A DNA stretch of 26,494 nucleotides from Proteromonas lacertae (Eukaryota > Sar > Bigyra > Opalinata > Proteromonadidae): positions 1 through 26,494 of the forward strand of contig NGBS01000368.1 in NCBI GenBank assembly GCA_002245135.1, in the 5' to 3' direction. A program made the position numbers and the translations under genes. The notes beneath the pieces are model-generated. The model did not search any database and had not been told where the DNA came from. It worked only from the letters and a program-made list of their open reading frames with translations. Positions 1 through 11,317 of this stretch are shown here, piece after piece. How positions within the stretch are numbered: position 1 is the stretch's first letter; each line of letters starts with the position of its first letter.

Positions 1-1234
1 AGGAGCAGTACAAGATGTAAGGGGATTACATGATAAGATAGAAAGAATAGCATTAACGGAGACCACTAATTTAGCATTAAATGATAAATATATTAAAGAA
101 CTATTAAATAATCTAAGAGATATGCATAAAACTATTGAGGAATTTCAAGCTAAGAGAGATATAGATTGTCAAAAGCTATTAGATAATATCACATCCTTTA
201 TAAAGAAACAAACTCAAGAATTAGATAGTGTATATGATAGTTTTAAGAATCTATCAGATACTTTAACTAATAAGTTTGAATCAATGTGTAAAGATACAGT
301 GTTGGTACAATTAGATGGATTGAATAACTTAGTTGATAATGCTAAGTCAAATGTATATATATATATATATATATATATATTAGTTGAATTTATGGTATAT
401 TGCTGTATGTGATAAGATAGAGAAACAAAGATTGGCATTGAATACATATCATGAGAATAAAAAGAGTGAATTAGATGAATATGAGAAGTTTATTATTGAT
501 CATTGTACAGGAATGGTATATATATATATTATTATAATTATTATTATTAATAGAGTACTGAATTAGATAAAGAATTACAACAATTCAATATCAATATAAA
601 CCAATATCAAGAAGAAATCTCCAATGATTTGCTGAATTCCAACAGGTAATTAATGACCAAATTGAGAAGATGACATCTCATCATATCACTAGGTACAACA
701 ATCTTACTGATTCTAATACTAATAATCTACACAATGAGAAATCTAGAGTGGAAATAATGCAACAAGGAGGAAAAGAAAGAATTAGATTGATGATTCAAGG
801 TGAACATAAGTACAATAAGCTAATGAAGAATCAAATGAACGAAACTAAAGAATCTGTTAATGAAACTCATACACAGACTAATGAGAGTTATAAATCTTAC
901 ACTGATGCTATGAAAAACTGACAACTTCTGTTGAGAATGATGTAAATGAGATAATTGAACAATCGAAAGGTGAAGCATCTATTACTGAAGTTTAGGACAA
1001 TTAACTGATGAGATACAATCTTGGAGTATTATTGATGAATATGAACAACAGAATGAAGAGATTAATGTCTATCATTCAGGTTTGTTCTCATTTATATCAA
1101 ATATGCAAATTATGATGAATAACTATTTGAGCGAATATCAACGAACTCAGACAACAGCTAAAACACCTCGTGAAAGAGAATATCCAATTTCAGTCGAATT
1201 TCCTGTTTGTTCTAAATGTGAATCATCTAAATAA
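1..1234 (+). CDS. Coiled-coil protein, 3' part; possible kinesin-5 (BimC) tail
   Basis: The reading frame is open from base 2, so the 5' end lies outside the window. About 390 residues are visible, almost all heptad-like, charged and Asn/Gln/Glu/Lys-rich, as in a long coiled-coil stalk. Two introns are phased exactly: 353-383 (31 nt, almost pure TA) and 516-553 (38 nt), both GTAT...TAG. The last 30 residues contain TPREREYP followed by a CSKC motif and a TAA stop at 1232. A Thr-Pro / basic / Tyr-Pro element after a long coiled coil recalls the BimC box of kinesin-5 tails; no motor domain is present to confirm this. Three single-base frame changes are needed, near 625-630, 915 and 990, each beside a short A or T run. 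The gene is either freshly decayed or affected by assembly indels. Coiled coil is secure; the kinesin assignment is tentative. Confidence 0.5.
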
Positions 1235-1353
1235 TTTCGTTATAAATATAATCCATCTTCTTTTTATTGTGTATTCTCTCATTTTGGTTATTATTTCAAC
1301 TAACAGAAATATATTCGTTTCAAATAAAGAAAAATAGACTTTATTTAAGAAAT

Positions 1354-3046
1354 ATGAGTAATGATTGTGATAATGTTGATGTTAAATATTTTTCTGAGGC
1401 AATGACAAACGACTCGACTTATGGAAATTGTTCTTGGGATATTTACACAAGTGATACTAATAGTTATAGTGGATCTGTGCCAAAATAGTATTTATGATAA
1501 TAGAAGCTCTGTTAAACGTGATATAATAAATTCCAGTGGTAATTACCTTAGTGAAAGTAAATTGAGTAATGACGGTAGCATTTGTTGTTCAGATCCGTCG
1601 AAGATAAAAAGCACCCTTTCGAAAGTAGAATAGATGAGTCAGATAGTTATAACTTTGAAGAAACAAAAATAATTGTGAATTTACCTCCCCGTCATGAACA
1701 TCCTTTAAAAATTCCTGTAATAGAAAGTGGGATAAAGAATTTATTCTTAGTTGATGGAAGTAATAATGGATCTCTTCTCTCTGATTCAGTTTATCAATCT
1801 AACTCAAAAGATTCTCTATCCTTTAATTTATCAGATAGTATTGTAACTCCTTTACCATCATTTGATAATATTCCTATTACACAAAAAAACAATAACTTAC
1901 CACTACCATTACCATTATCTGATTCATATATTATGAAAGATAGAAGTCAACATAAAGATAAAACACAATTACAATCAAGTGAAACAGAAATTGATGTAGT
2001 TGCAAAAGATGAGAATAAAATAGATATTCCGGAAGTTAAAGAAGAAGAAAAAGAAGAAGATAATGGTGAAGGAACAAGTAACTTTTCATTAGAAAAATCA
2101 TATTCAGTATATACTAATGAAATTCCAGAAAAAGTATATGAACAGTATGAGATGAGTAATAAAGTAATATGTATAATAGATGGAAAAGAAACAACATTAT
2201 TGAATTGCTTAAAATATAAGAATGAAAAAGAATATGTATGTCTGAAATGTGCGATTAATAAAGAAATGAAAGGTAAAGAATTTGAGGATTGGTGTGATTA
2301 TTCGGTAAAAAAGAAAGACAAATATCGAGAGTGTTCAAATTGTAAATTATATAAACCATTATTTGCATTCTTAAAGAGAAATAATGAAAATGAAGTTTAT
2401 TCAACAACTAAAATGTGTTTATTTTGTAAGAATAAGAAGAAATTAGAAAATCATAGTAAGAAAGAAACAAGTGGTTATAGTGATAAACAAATTAACGCAA
2501 ATACAGAACCATTTGAAGAATCATACTTTCATATTCTTCCTATTCGTGAACCTATAGTAATTCCAGATGTATTTGGAATAATAAAACCAGAAAATTTTCC
2601 AAATTTTAGTGAATCTATTTTGAGAGATGAAATAGAAATATTTATTAGGAATAATAATATGATATGTACATGTGCTAATTGTAATGAAGAGAGTGCTTGT
2701 ATAAAAGGAGTAAAACTGAATTATTCCTTCTTTTGTGAAAAATGCTTTTAAGAATAATAAAATTTCTGATGAAACAATAAAGAAATGTTGTATGAATAAT
2801 GAAATGAATAGTGAAGAACTAAAAAGCTTTATTGAGAGTAGTAATTTTGAAGAATTAAAGAAGAGTTTTTTGTTGATCCAGTTTATGAATGTTATAGTTA
2901 CAGAGAATAAATATCTCAAATATTGTGTAAGATGTTGTACCTTTAAAAGAATTGCTTCATTTATGACTTATAAAAGTAAAAGAATAAAAATACTTACATA
3001 TTGTGGATGTTGTTCATTGAAGAAGAAATTTAAGATAATTAGCTAG
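1354..3046 (+). CDS. Cysteine-rich protein with two paired-CxxC modules
   Basis: The ATG at 1354 starts an acidic, Ser/Asn/Asp-rich, probably disordered region of roughly 270 residues (DSDSY, LPLPLPLSDSY, EEEKEED). Two modules follow. The first runs CLKC (about 2241), then a WCDY segment, CSNC-KLYKPLFAF and CLFC-K. The second runs CANC (about 2673), CEKC, then CVRC-CTFKRIASF and CGCC near the C terminus. Each module is therefore two half-sites of the form CxxC...CxxC, the arrangement seen in the giant minus-strand protein at 15733-18740. Such pairs are typical of structural zinc sites, but no named domain is recognised. Three frame changes are required: about 1480-1490 and about 1590 (these compensate each other) and about 2745. 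Translation upstream of the ATG to 1267 is open but lacks a better start. It lies 66 nt before the flippase on the same strand. About 564 residues if continuous. Confidence 0.6.
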
Positions 3047-3112
3047 TAATTATATACATAATATTGGTTTTTTATAATTTTTATTTTTAAATCCGTTATA
3101 CATAAAGCTTGG

Positions 3113-6100
3113 ATGGGGTTTGAAAATCTAAAACATGATACAATCAAATACTCCTCCGCCAATAAGAAAATATTCCTAAATAACCAACCAAGAACCACAA
3201 GCAATCGTATTTATTGTTTTTGTTATATCAAAGACTTGATCATCATTATTGTAGTACAAACGAAATAACAACAGCGAAATATCCTGGTTTTAAAATTGTA
3301 TATAAACCATTAATTGAATTCTTCTGTATTGTTGCTAATATCTATTTTTTGATAATCTCAATCTTACAGGTATATATTTAATGAAATATTTATGGTTTAG
3401 TTATTCACAAATCTCAGTCCAGAATCAAATCGATTTGTAACAGCTGCACCTCTAATCATCATCTTTTTTGTCTCACTTATAAGAAAAGGACTTGAAGATT
3501 GGCATAGAAAAAAAGCAGATCATGAACAGAATTATGCACCAGCCTATGTTTTAGATCCAAACTCCAGAACATTAACTCAAAAACCATGCAAAGAGCTGAA
3601 AATAGGTGATATAATCAAAGTCAGTTACCAACAGCCAGTTCCAGCAGATTTGTTACTATTAGCAACAAGTGAATCAGAAGGAAATTGTTCAGTGGAAACT
3701 TCTAATCTAGATGGAGAAACAAATCTAAAAAGAAAAGAAGTTCATAAATTATTAGCAGAAATAATTGGATATAGAAAAAATGATAGTTCAAAACCTGTGG
3801 ATGAGAAAGTGTTAGTATCCTCTTTATTGAGTTTACAAGGTGTTTTAGATTATGAAGGTTCTACTAATAACTTATATAGTTTTACAGCAACTTTAAATAT
3901 AAATGAAAAAGTCATTCCATTGAATTTAGATCATGTAATTTGGAGATGTTGTAGTTTGAAGAATTGTGATTATGTTTATGGGTTGGTTATTTATATAGGT
4001 AATGATACAAGATCCATGAAAAATACAAGAGATCCACCCTTGAAACAGAGTTTATTATACAAAAAATCCAATTGGTTGATTATTATAGTGTTTATATTAG
4101 AGTTGTTGATTATCATTTTAAGTACTATTTTTTCGTATATTTTTTTCAATAATGCTGACACACATTGGTATTTAAACCTTGAAAGAAATAAAGGTAGTTG
4201 GACTATCATATTTACCTTTCTGATATTGTACAATAATTTTGTTCCAATATCATTATATGTATCTTTAGATTTTGTCAAATATTTTCAAGCTCGATTAATG
4301 GAGAATGATCAAAATATGTTTGATGAAGAAAATGGTATTCCAATGATGGTAAGAACGGCAGAAATATGTGAAAATTTAGGACAAATTGATTATATATTTA
4401 CTGATAAAACTGGAACATTAACTAGAAATGTTATGGAATTAAAGAAGTTCTATACTGGCAATATGTCTTATGGTTTTTTAGATGAAGAAATTGCTAGGAA
4501 TCATTATAGACTTTGTACAAGAGAAAATACTCATTTTATATTGGATAAGACTGTTTCATTTCGTGATCCTAAGTATAAGGAAGATATAATCAATCAAAGT
4601 GATGAACAAAGTAATATATTATTTGATTTTATGAAATGTTTGGCTTTATGTCATACAGTTGTACCAGAATTCAAAGAAAACAAAATTGGATATAGAGCTA
4701 GTTCTCCTGATGAAGAAGCTTTTGTAAAAGCAGCTAGAGCACTAGGATTTAGTGTATTTGTAAGAGGTAAATCAGTTTCTATTGAAGTAAGTGCTTGTAA
4801 GAAGAATTATACCTTACATTATGAGATAATGTGTATTAATGAATTTGATAGTAATAGAAAGAGAATGAGTATAATTATTAAAGATTATAATGATGAAGAA
4901 AAGTATTAAATATTAATTATTGTTAAAATAGAATATGGTTGTTATGTAAAGGAGCAGATTCAGAAATAATCCCATTTTTATCAAAAGAATCAATTGATAA
5001 TGACTTAGAAAAGATAAATGTAAATACAAAATCATTTGCCAGCATGGGATTAAGAACATTGGTGTTTACAAAGAGACAACTGAGCCAAGAAGAATACGAT
5101 AATTGGATAAAAGAATTTGATGAAGCTAATAACTCATTTATTGATAGAATATGCAAATTATCAGATGTAGCAAGTAAAATAGAAAAAGATTTGATTTTTG
5201 TAGGTATAACTGCTATAGAAGATCGTTTACAAGAAGGTGTATCTGATTGTGTTGAGAATTTAACAATTGCTGGAATTAAGATATGGTTAATTACTGGTGA
5301 TAAGATAGAAACTGCAATTAATGTTGCACAATCGTGTAATCTGTTATTACCAACAATGAGGTATTATATAATATCTGAATTAAGAGCAGAAGATATTAGA
5401 AAACAAATATGTGAAATTGAAGCTTATATGAAACATAAGAAATCAACAGAACAATATGGAATTGTTATTGGTGGAGCTTCATTATCATTAGTATAATATA
5501 TATAATATAATAATTATAATTATTATTATTAATAGATATTGAAAGATCCAAGAGCATCAGGAACAACTTTAAAACGTCCAGAACTCAACTTCCAATCGCG
5601 TTATTTGAATTGCTGTAAAAATGCAAGATGTGTAATTGCATGTAGAGTTTCACCAGCACAAAAAGCTCAACTAGTTGATTTGGTAAGATTTGGCTTGCCA
5701 AGCCATCCAATCACATTAGGAATAGGAGATGGTGCAAATGATGTAAATATGATACAATCATCTCATGTTGGTGTTGGTATAGTTGGTAAAGAAGGATTAC
5801 AAGCTGTTAATAATAGTGATTTTGCTATTGGTCAGTTTAGATTCTTAAATTATCTCTTGTTAGTTCATGGTAAAGATGCTTATAGAAGAGTTTGTGGTGT
5901 TATTTTATATTCTTTTTATAAGAATATTGCCTTGGTTTTAACTATTTTCTTCTTTCAATTCTTTACAGGTCAAAGTGGAGCAACATTTTATGATTCAATT
6001 CTAAAAGTATTTTTTTTTCATTCTATTTAATAGTTGTCATATAATTTCTTTCTAGCAATACCAATTATTGTATTTGGTTCAATTGATACACAGTGTAAAC

Positions 6101-6750
6101 CAAGAACATCAATTAAATATCCCCAATTATACAAATTCGGAAGAAAAGGAAAAGGATTATGTGTAAGAGAATTATTGTTATGGATGTTGGAAGCTATTTT
6201 ACATGGAGCTGTTCCCTTTGTTGGTGGTTATTTCTTAATGGAAACTATATGGGGAGATGATGGTCAAATGGATGGAATATCACTCTATGGAACAGGAGTA
6301 TATACAGCTGTATTTATTATTATGAATGTTAAAGTATTCTTTTTTAAAATTTGTTTTATTTTATATGAAATAGATGGCCTATATGAATCATATATGGAAT
6401 TGGTGTTTTCAAGTGTCTTATTGGGGATCTATTATTCTGTATTTTGTTTTTGCTACTATCTATTCTGCAACTCTTTCGCCTCAGAGTGCTTATTATCGTG
6501 TTAGTGTAAAGATATGGACAAGACCAAGGTTTTATTTGATGGTACTACTAATTGTAAGTACAAGTATGTTGATTGATTATACAGTTTTGATGTACAGAAG
6601 GTTTTTCAGACCATTTCCAATTGAAGTTTGTCAAGAATATGATAGAAGAATGAAAGAAGTATAAATATATATTGTTTGATTAATTTTTTATAGAAGAAAG
6701 TTGAATCAAGAAGATCTACTTTAGAAAGTGAATTGCTTGACGTAATTTAA
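3113..6750 (+). CDS. P4-type ATPase (aminophospholipid flippase)
   Basis: A multi-pass membrane ATPase of the P4 family, which moves phospholipids from the outer to the cytosolic leaflet. Diagnostic motifs are present: the actuator loop [10 protein letters not shown] (about 3700), the phosphorylation site DKTGTLT with the catalytic Asp codon at 4403-4405, the nucleotide-domain LCKGADS (about 4942), and the hinge [11 protein letters not shown] (about 5725). Membrane segments include [13 protein letters not shown] and [10 protein letters not shown], the usual P4 positions. Exons phased exactly: up to 3369, 3401-4902, 4932-5490, 5536-6006, 6034-6333, 6374-6658 and 6694-6750; introns are 31, 29, 45, 27, 40 and 35 nt. 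About 1,095 residues are covered from 3256. The proposed ATG at 3113 leads into [14 protein letters not shown], which matches the N-terminal P4 box, but its junction to TNEITTAKY near 3207-3255 is off by one base with the obvious GTAT...TAG intron, so the first exon border is unresolved. All catalytic residues look intact. Confidence 0.95.
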
Positions 6751-6870
6751 ATCATTTCACAGTGATTATGGACATATAATGTTTTTTTCATTTAAAAATT
6801 AATAAATCATAGTGAATATTAATGGCTTTTTGAATTGTGATTTTTCATAATCACTTATATAATTTACATT

Positions 6871-7327
6871 CTAAAAGTAATTAATTTTATATTTAATAAC
6901 ATTACCATCAACAGTCATTTTTACTTTTAACACTCCATCAGCTTCATCTGCAAATTCAACTTCAATTTCTTCCCAATTAACATTTGTTCACTAGAATTTA
7001 GTTTATCTTCATATATTCTAACCACACGTTGATCTCTGTTCATTCTAATTACCTTTTTATATTTGTTTGGCAGTTCACATTACCTTTCTATTATTGTTTC
7101 TATTCTACATCCTTCAACTAAAATCATATACCAATATCTTACAATTGCTTTTATTAATTTCATTACTGTATATATAAGATAAAGCAGTTGCTGTTGGTTC
7201 AGATAGTAAGTCAATATTCTTTAATCCAACATATTCGGCACTTTTCATTATTGCTTCTCTTTGTTTATTAGTGAATGTATTTTACATCTTCAGAGAATAA
7301 ATATACAGTTGTTGGAAATAAATACAT
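6871..7327 (-). pseudogene. Decayed Hsp70 (DnaK-family) fragment
   Basis: Minus-strand translation gives two pieces of an Hsp70 chaperone. The first, about 7277-7105, reads TNKQREAIMKSAEYVGLK, then LLSEPTATALSY and ILVYDF, matching the ATPase-domain block 'QR.A...A..AGL.V.R.I.EPTAAA..Y....ILVFDLG'. The second, about 7040-6871, reads RVVRIYEDKLNSSEQ, then IEVEFADEADGVLKVKM, matching the substrate-binding domain ('V.I.VYEGE', 'I.V.F.ID.NGILKV'). Everything between (roughly 200 residues) is missing, as is the N terminus, and the remaining frame is interrupted by stops and frame changes. It is a host-gene relic, oriented against the flippase and lying in the 634-nt gap before the next gene. The rest of the gap (6751-6870 and 7328-7384) is AT-rich and shows nothing recognisable. 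Confidence 0.75.
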
Positions 7328-7384
7328 TTTTTGATTATTATATATTAGAATAATAAAATACAAAAGAAAGAATAGACAACAAAT

Positions 7385-10300
7385 CTATATATAAAATCTA
7401 TAGCTTAATTCATCAGACTTTAACTTTTTTATATCTTCAATTTTAAATATTTTAGAATAAACACCACATTGAATAGCTTTTCCATATTTTTTAAATTTCA
7501 TTTTATAATTATTAACATCTATGTTTATATTTTCATCATATAATGGAAATACAACAACATTATTAATAACAAAACAAATATAATCTTCAATTTTTATTTG
7601 ACCAATATAATAACCTTCTCCACATCCTATTAATGTTGTAGTGTTTTTGAAATTTTCATTGAATATATTTATCTGATTATCATCAAACTTAATCACTCTA
7701 TTTTTCCACTCCGCATTATACATAAGTGAATACCACACTAATTCATTGAATAATAGTTTATATAATGGATGATTCTTATCACATTTTATTGTATTAAAGA
7801 AAAAATCTTTCATATTTTCATACTGATATTCATTGCATCTGTGTGTAGTACAGAAATAAACATATTTAAATACTTCTTTAGATATAAATTCTAATTGAAA
7901 TTTATCAATTGAATCATAATCCAATACTTTGTATTTTACAATATAATGTGACAAATCTGAATCTAATCTATCAACATTTAATCCAATATCATCTTCCAAG
8001 TTTGATTCTTTACCTCTTTCACATGGATAAAGATATCTCTTCATAAAACCAAAATAACTAAAGTTATTCACAGTTGTTCTAATACAGTTTCTATAAATTT
8101 CATCCCAATAATTTCTATCTTTATAATATGTCTTATATATTGCTGCAAAATATAAATGTCTTGGTACTCGATTATATAAAGAAATAAGATCATTATCAAT
8201 TGCATTTCCTAAATCTTCAGGTAAACAATTTTCTTTCCATATTTTTATCTCTTTTTTATTGCAAATATCTAAATAGAAATATACCTTATTACGTGTAAAA
8301 TCTATAATATTTGAATAGTTTTTATTATCTGGAGAACTGACATTTACAATTATATTACTATTTGTATATTCTTCTTTACAAATATCATATGAATCACATA
8401 TTATTATATCTTGATTAGTTCCACCTTCTTTTAAATAATTTCCAATCAAATTACAGCAAATACAACCATTTAAACTTCCATCTTCTTTCTTTGAACTTTT
8501 ATAATATGTTAAACCTAAATTAATACCTATTAATGTGTTTACCTTTTCGTTATTCCATTTCATACAGTATATATGATGTAAATCATTAGTCAAATTGAAA
8601 CAATAGATAGATCTATACTTATCATTAGAAATATTTAAAAATGTATATGATTTATCATGAGAAATATCATTAATTATATCATAATTGATTGTACAATTTG
8701 TTGATGAAGTATTAGATATTAAATATGTATAATTTGATGTAATTCCTTTAAATGAAAATGTCTTATTACTATATTATCCAAATGAATAATATGAAATAGG
8801 ATTTGTTTCTAATGTTGAATTGACTTTATAATTAATTTCTGTAAGTTTTGTTCTAGTATAATGAAAAGTATTCAATCCTATTATATATGAATCTAAACTA
8901 AATGAAAATGAATTATCTGTTATTAATGAATCAATATAAATTAATGATGATATATTCAACAATATATCATATTTCAAATCATTTCCACATATTTTATCAT
9001 TAAAATTATGAGATAAATCATCGAAATCAGGACATGTATAATTTTTCACTTTTGTTGTTTTCGATAATATGGATTCATTATTAACCAATTTATATTCATA
9101 TGTATATTTGAATATATCTAATTCATCTTTAATTGTTTTTCCATAAATGATACATAAATTATTATCACTAAGTAATAGAATATATCTATTTCCATTCAAT
9201 TTTTTCTTATCACTATAACCATAGAATTGCTCTTTATATATTTCACTTTTTATTATACTTCTCATTTCTTTTATTATTCTATCTCTCATATCTTCAATAA
9301 CATCATTACTCTTTTTGAATATCACATTTTTCAGTTGTTATCATATTTAAAAGGAAAGCCACTTGTTGTGGAATATATCTTAGATTTGTTCTGTATATTT
9401 CGGTAGAATTTTAATGTGTTATATACATCATCAATATCACTAGTCATACTATAATTATCTATTCATAATATACATAATAATATGTTATTATATATATACC
9501 ATAATGGATAATACTTACATTGTTTACAATATTCACATTCATTTTTTTATTATCTTTTATACTTATGTTTCCAATATAATAATCACTTGCATAATATTCA
9601 TTATTATCAACAATAAATGAACTACTTCTTGGTAAAGAAAATGAATTTATCGTTCTATTATTCACTATTTCTAAAATACTATCACTTTTTATTCTCTTCA
9701 TAATATAATTTCCAATGATTATTTTTGAATTTAACAGAGTAATATTAAGAGTTGATGGAAGGATTTTATTATTTATTGGGTTTTTATTTATACAAGATTT
9801 ATTATATCCTATTTCACAGACTAACTTCAAATTTGAACAACTGTAAAGCCTTTTATTCAATCTGCAATTTCTATATTCATATGAATACCATCTTTCATCA
9901 TCACTACTAAATAGTCCTGAACATTCTCCATTCATATTCTTTACAACCATTTCAACTGTATTTTCATTAATTCTATTCTTATTTTCTATATCATATACTC
10001 TTCTTTCAAAATATGGATATATCTCACCTTGTTTTGATTCTATTGTAATTATATAATCATTAGTTATATATAATTCTAACTCATCTATTTCAACATAACC
10101 TCCATAATCAATTATTTCATTCTTTATATTGCTATAGCTTTTTGTTTTTATTATCGGATAAACTTCTTCTGTTATGTTTCTTTCAATGTTTGAACAATTC
10201 TTTTCATTTTCGGATATTGTAGTACCAATTGTTTTTGTAATATTTCGAATTGATTTTTGAATAATTCTTTCTATTTCCAATTGTATTTCTTTTGAATTAT

Positions 10301-10690
10301 TACCAATTACTTCAGATTGACCAAATGCTAAAATACTTAAAATATCATCTTCAGTATAACAATAACACTTAAACGCATCTGGAAACAACATTGTACAATA
10401 AAGAGATGGATATGAGAAGTGAATATATTCATCTATATAATAATAATAATAATATATAATATACCATAATAATGAACTGATTTTGTTTCACCTTTTTCGA
10501 GAGAATATGTATTATTAGGATTAAAAATGTAATAATAATTACCAATTATTGATATTAGTGATCCATCATCATTGTAATATATTATATTTCCAATCGGTGG
10601 TTGGTAGAAATCAAATTCAATGTAATTAATAAGATAATTCACTTCAGATAATGCTATATTTAATAATAAACTGAATATATAAACATACAT
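7385..10690 (-). CDS. Large secreted glycoprotein-like protein, lineage-specific
   Basis: The ATG at 10690 begins MYVYIFSLLLNIALSE, a typical signal peptide. Exon 1 is 10690-10465, then a 32-nt intron (10464-10433), exon 2 10432-9500, a 41-nt intron (9499-9459), and exon 3 from 9458. Both introns are GTAT...TAG and both split a codon to give Asp after a His-Tyr pair. The protein is about 1,075 residues, rich in Asn, Tyr and Ile, with many N-x-S/T sequons and scattered cysteines. No transmembrane anchor is apparent, so export or residence in the secretory pathway is inferred. I recognise no domain. Two interruptions exist: a single-base shift near 9340, and an in-frame TAA at 8776-8774. The same frame then continues open for 462 codons to the stop at 7385, so the coding signature spans the stop. 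Could be a recent pseudogene, an assembly error or a read-through product. Confidence 0.6.
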
Positions 10691-11228
10691 TTGTGTCTAA
10701 TTAATTCATAACTAAAATATTTATAATTTAATATTGCATCTTCAAAATCATATAATGCTTCATAACATAGCTTTTCTTTTGCTTCACTATTTTTATAGTT
10801 ATTTCCTGCTATTGGTTTTTTACTCTCTTCACAATGTCTATATCTTTCATCTATAGTGAGTTTAGAATATCTATAGACTGATAAGTTCTTATTATAGATT
10901 AAACCTACTACTTTTCCTAATCTACTTGCGAAATCCTTTTCAGCAATGTAAAAATGAAATTTATATCGATCTTCACCATCCTTATCATTAGGAATGTGTG
11001 TAATACATAACTCATTACCTGTTGATAAGTAAAGAGTAGATCTATCCGTATAAGCTCCAATATTTATCTTGTTCCATTCAATATCACAACTATTCGTGTC
11101 TTTAAATGGTAGAACTGTGTCTATAAGGCTTTCTTGATTATCAGATTCTAATGTACATCAAATGCTAGAATTTATATTACTTATATTATACCCAATAAAA
11201 ACATTTGATGCTTTTCAAACACTTTCAT
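10660..11228 (-). CDS. Small hypothetical gene; main exon lacks a start codon
   Basis: The minus strand holds 165 open codons (11157-10663, stop 10662-10660) with normal-looking composition and seven cysteines or so, but no early ATG, so simple ORF calling misses it. Upstream, the ATG at 11228 encodes MKVFEKHQMFLL and is followed by a 27-nt GTAT...TAG intron (11191-11165), exactly the class used by neighbouring genes. The spliced frame needs one extra base near 11158 to enter the 165-codon exon. Recognisable segments include RYKFHFYIAEKDFASRLGK and NSEAKEKLCYEALYDFEDA; they match no family I know. The 3' end overlaps the start of the downstream secreted-protein gene by about 31 nt in another frame, an unusual arrangement. 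About 180 residues. It may be a functional gene or a slightly decayed one. Confidence 0.45.
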
Positions 11229-11317
11229 TAGCAAAGATATAAGAAAATTACTTTGAAACGGTCAAATTTTTATAAACAAGAAAAACAAGTCAAAACAAGG
11301 TGATATAAATAATAGTA

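Noticed and set aside
353-383. TA microsatellite as a stand-alone repeat
   Set aside because: It coincides exactly with a phased GTAT...TAG intron, so it is intron content. The TAA runs at 14766-14796 and 10440-10453 are likewise intronic.
214-447. Minus-strand frame over the coiled-coil gene
   Set aside because: It is antisense to a better supported coding frame and includes the TA-repeat intron translated as Ile-Tyr.
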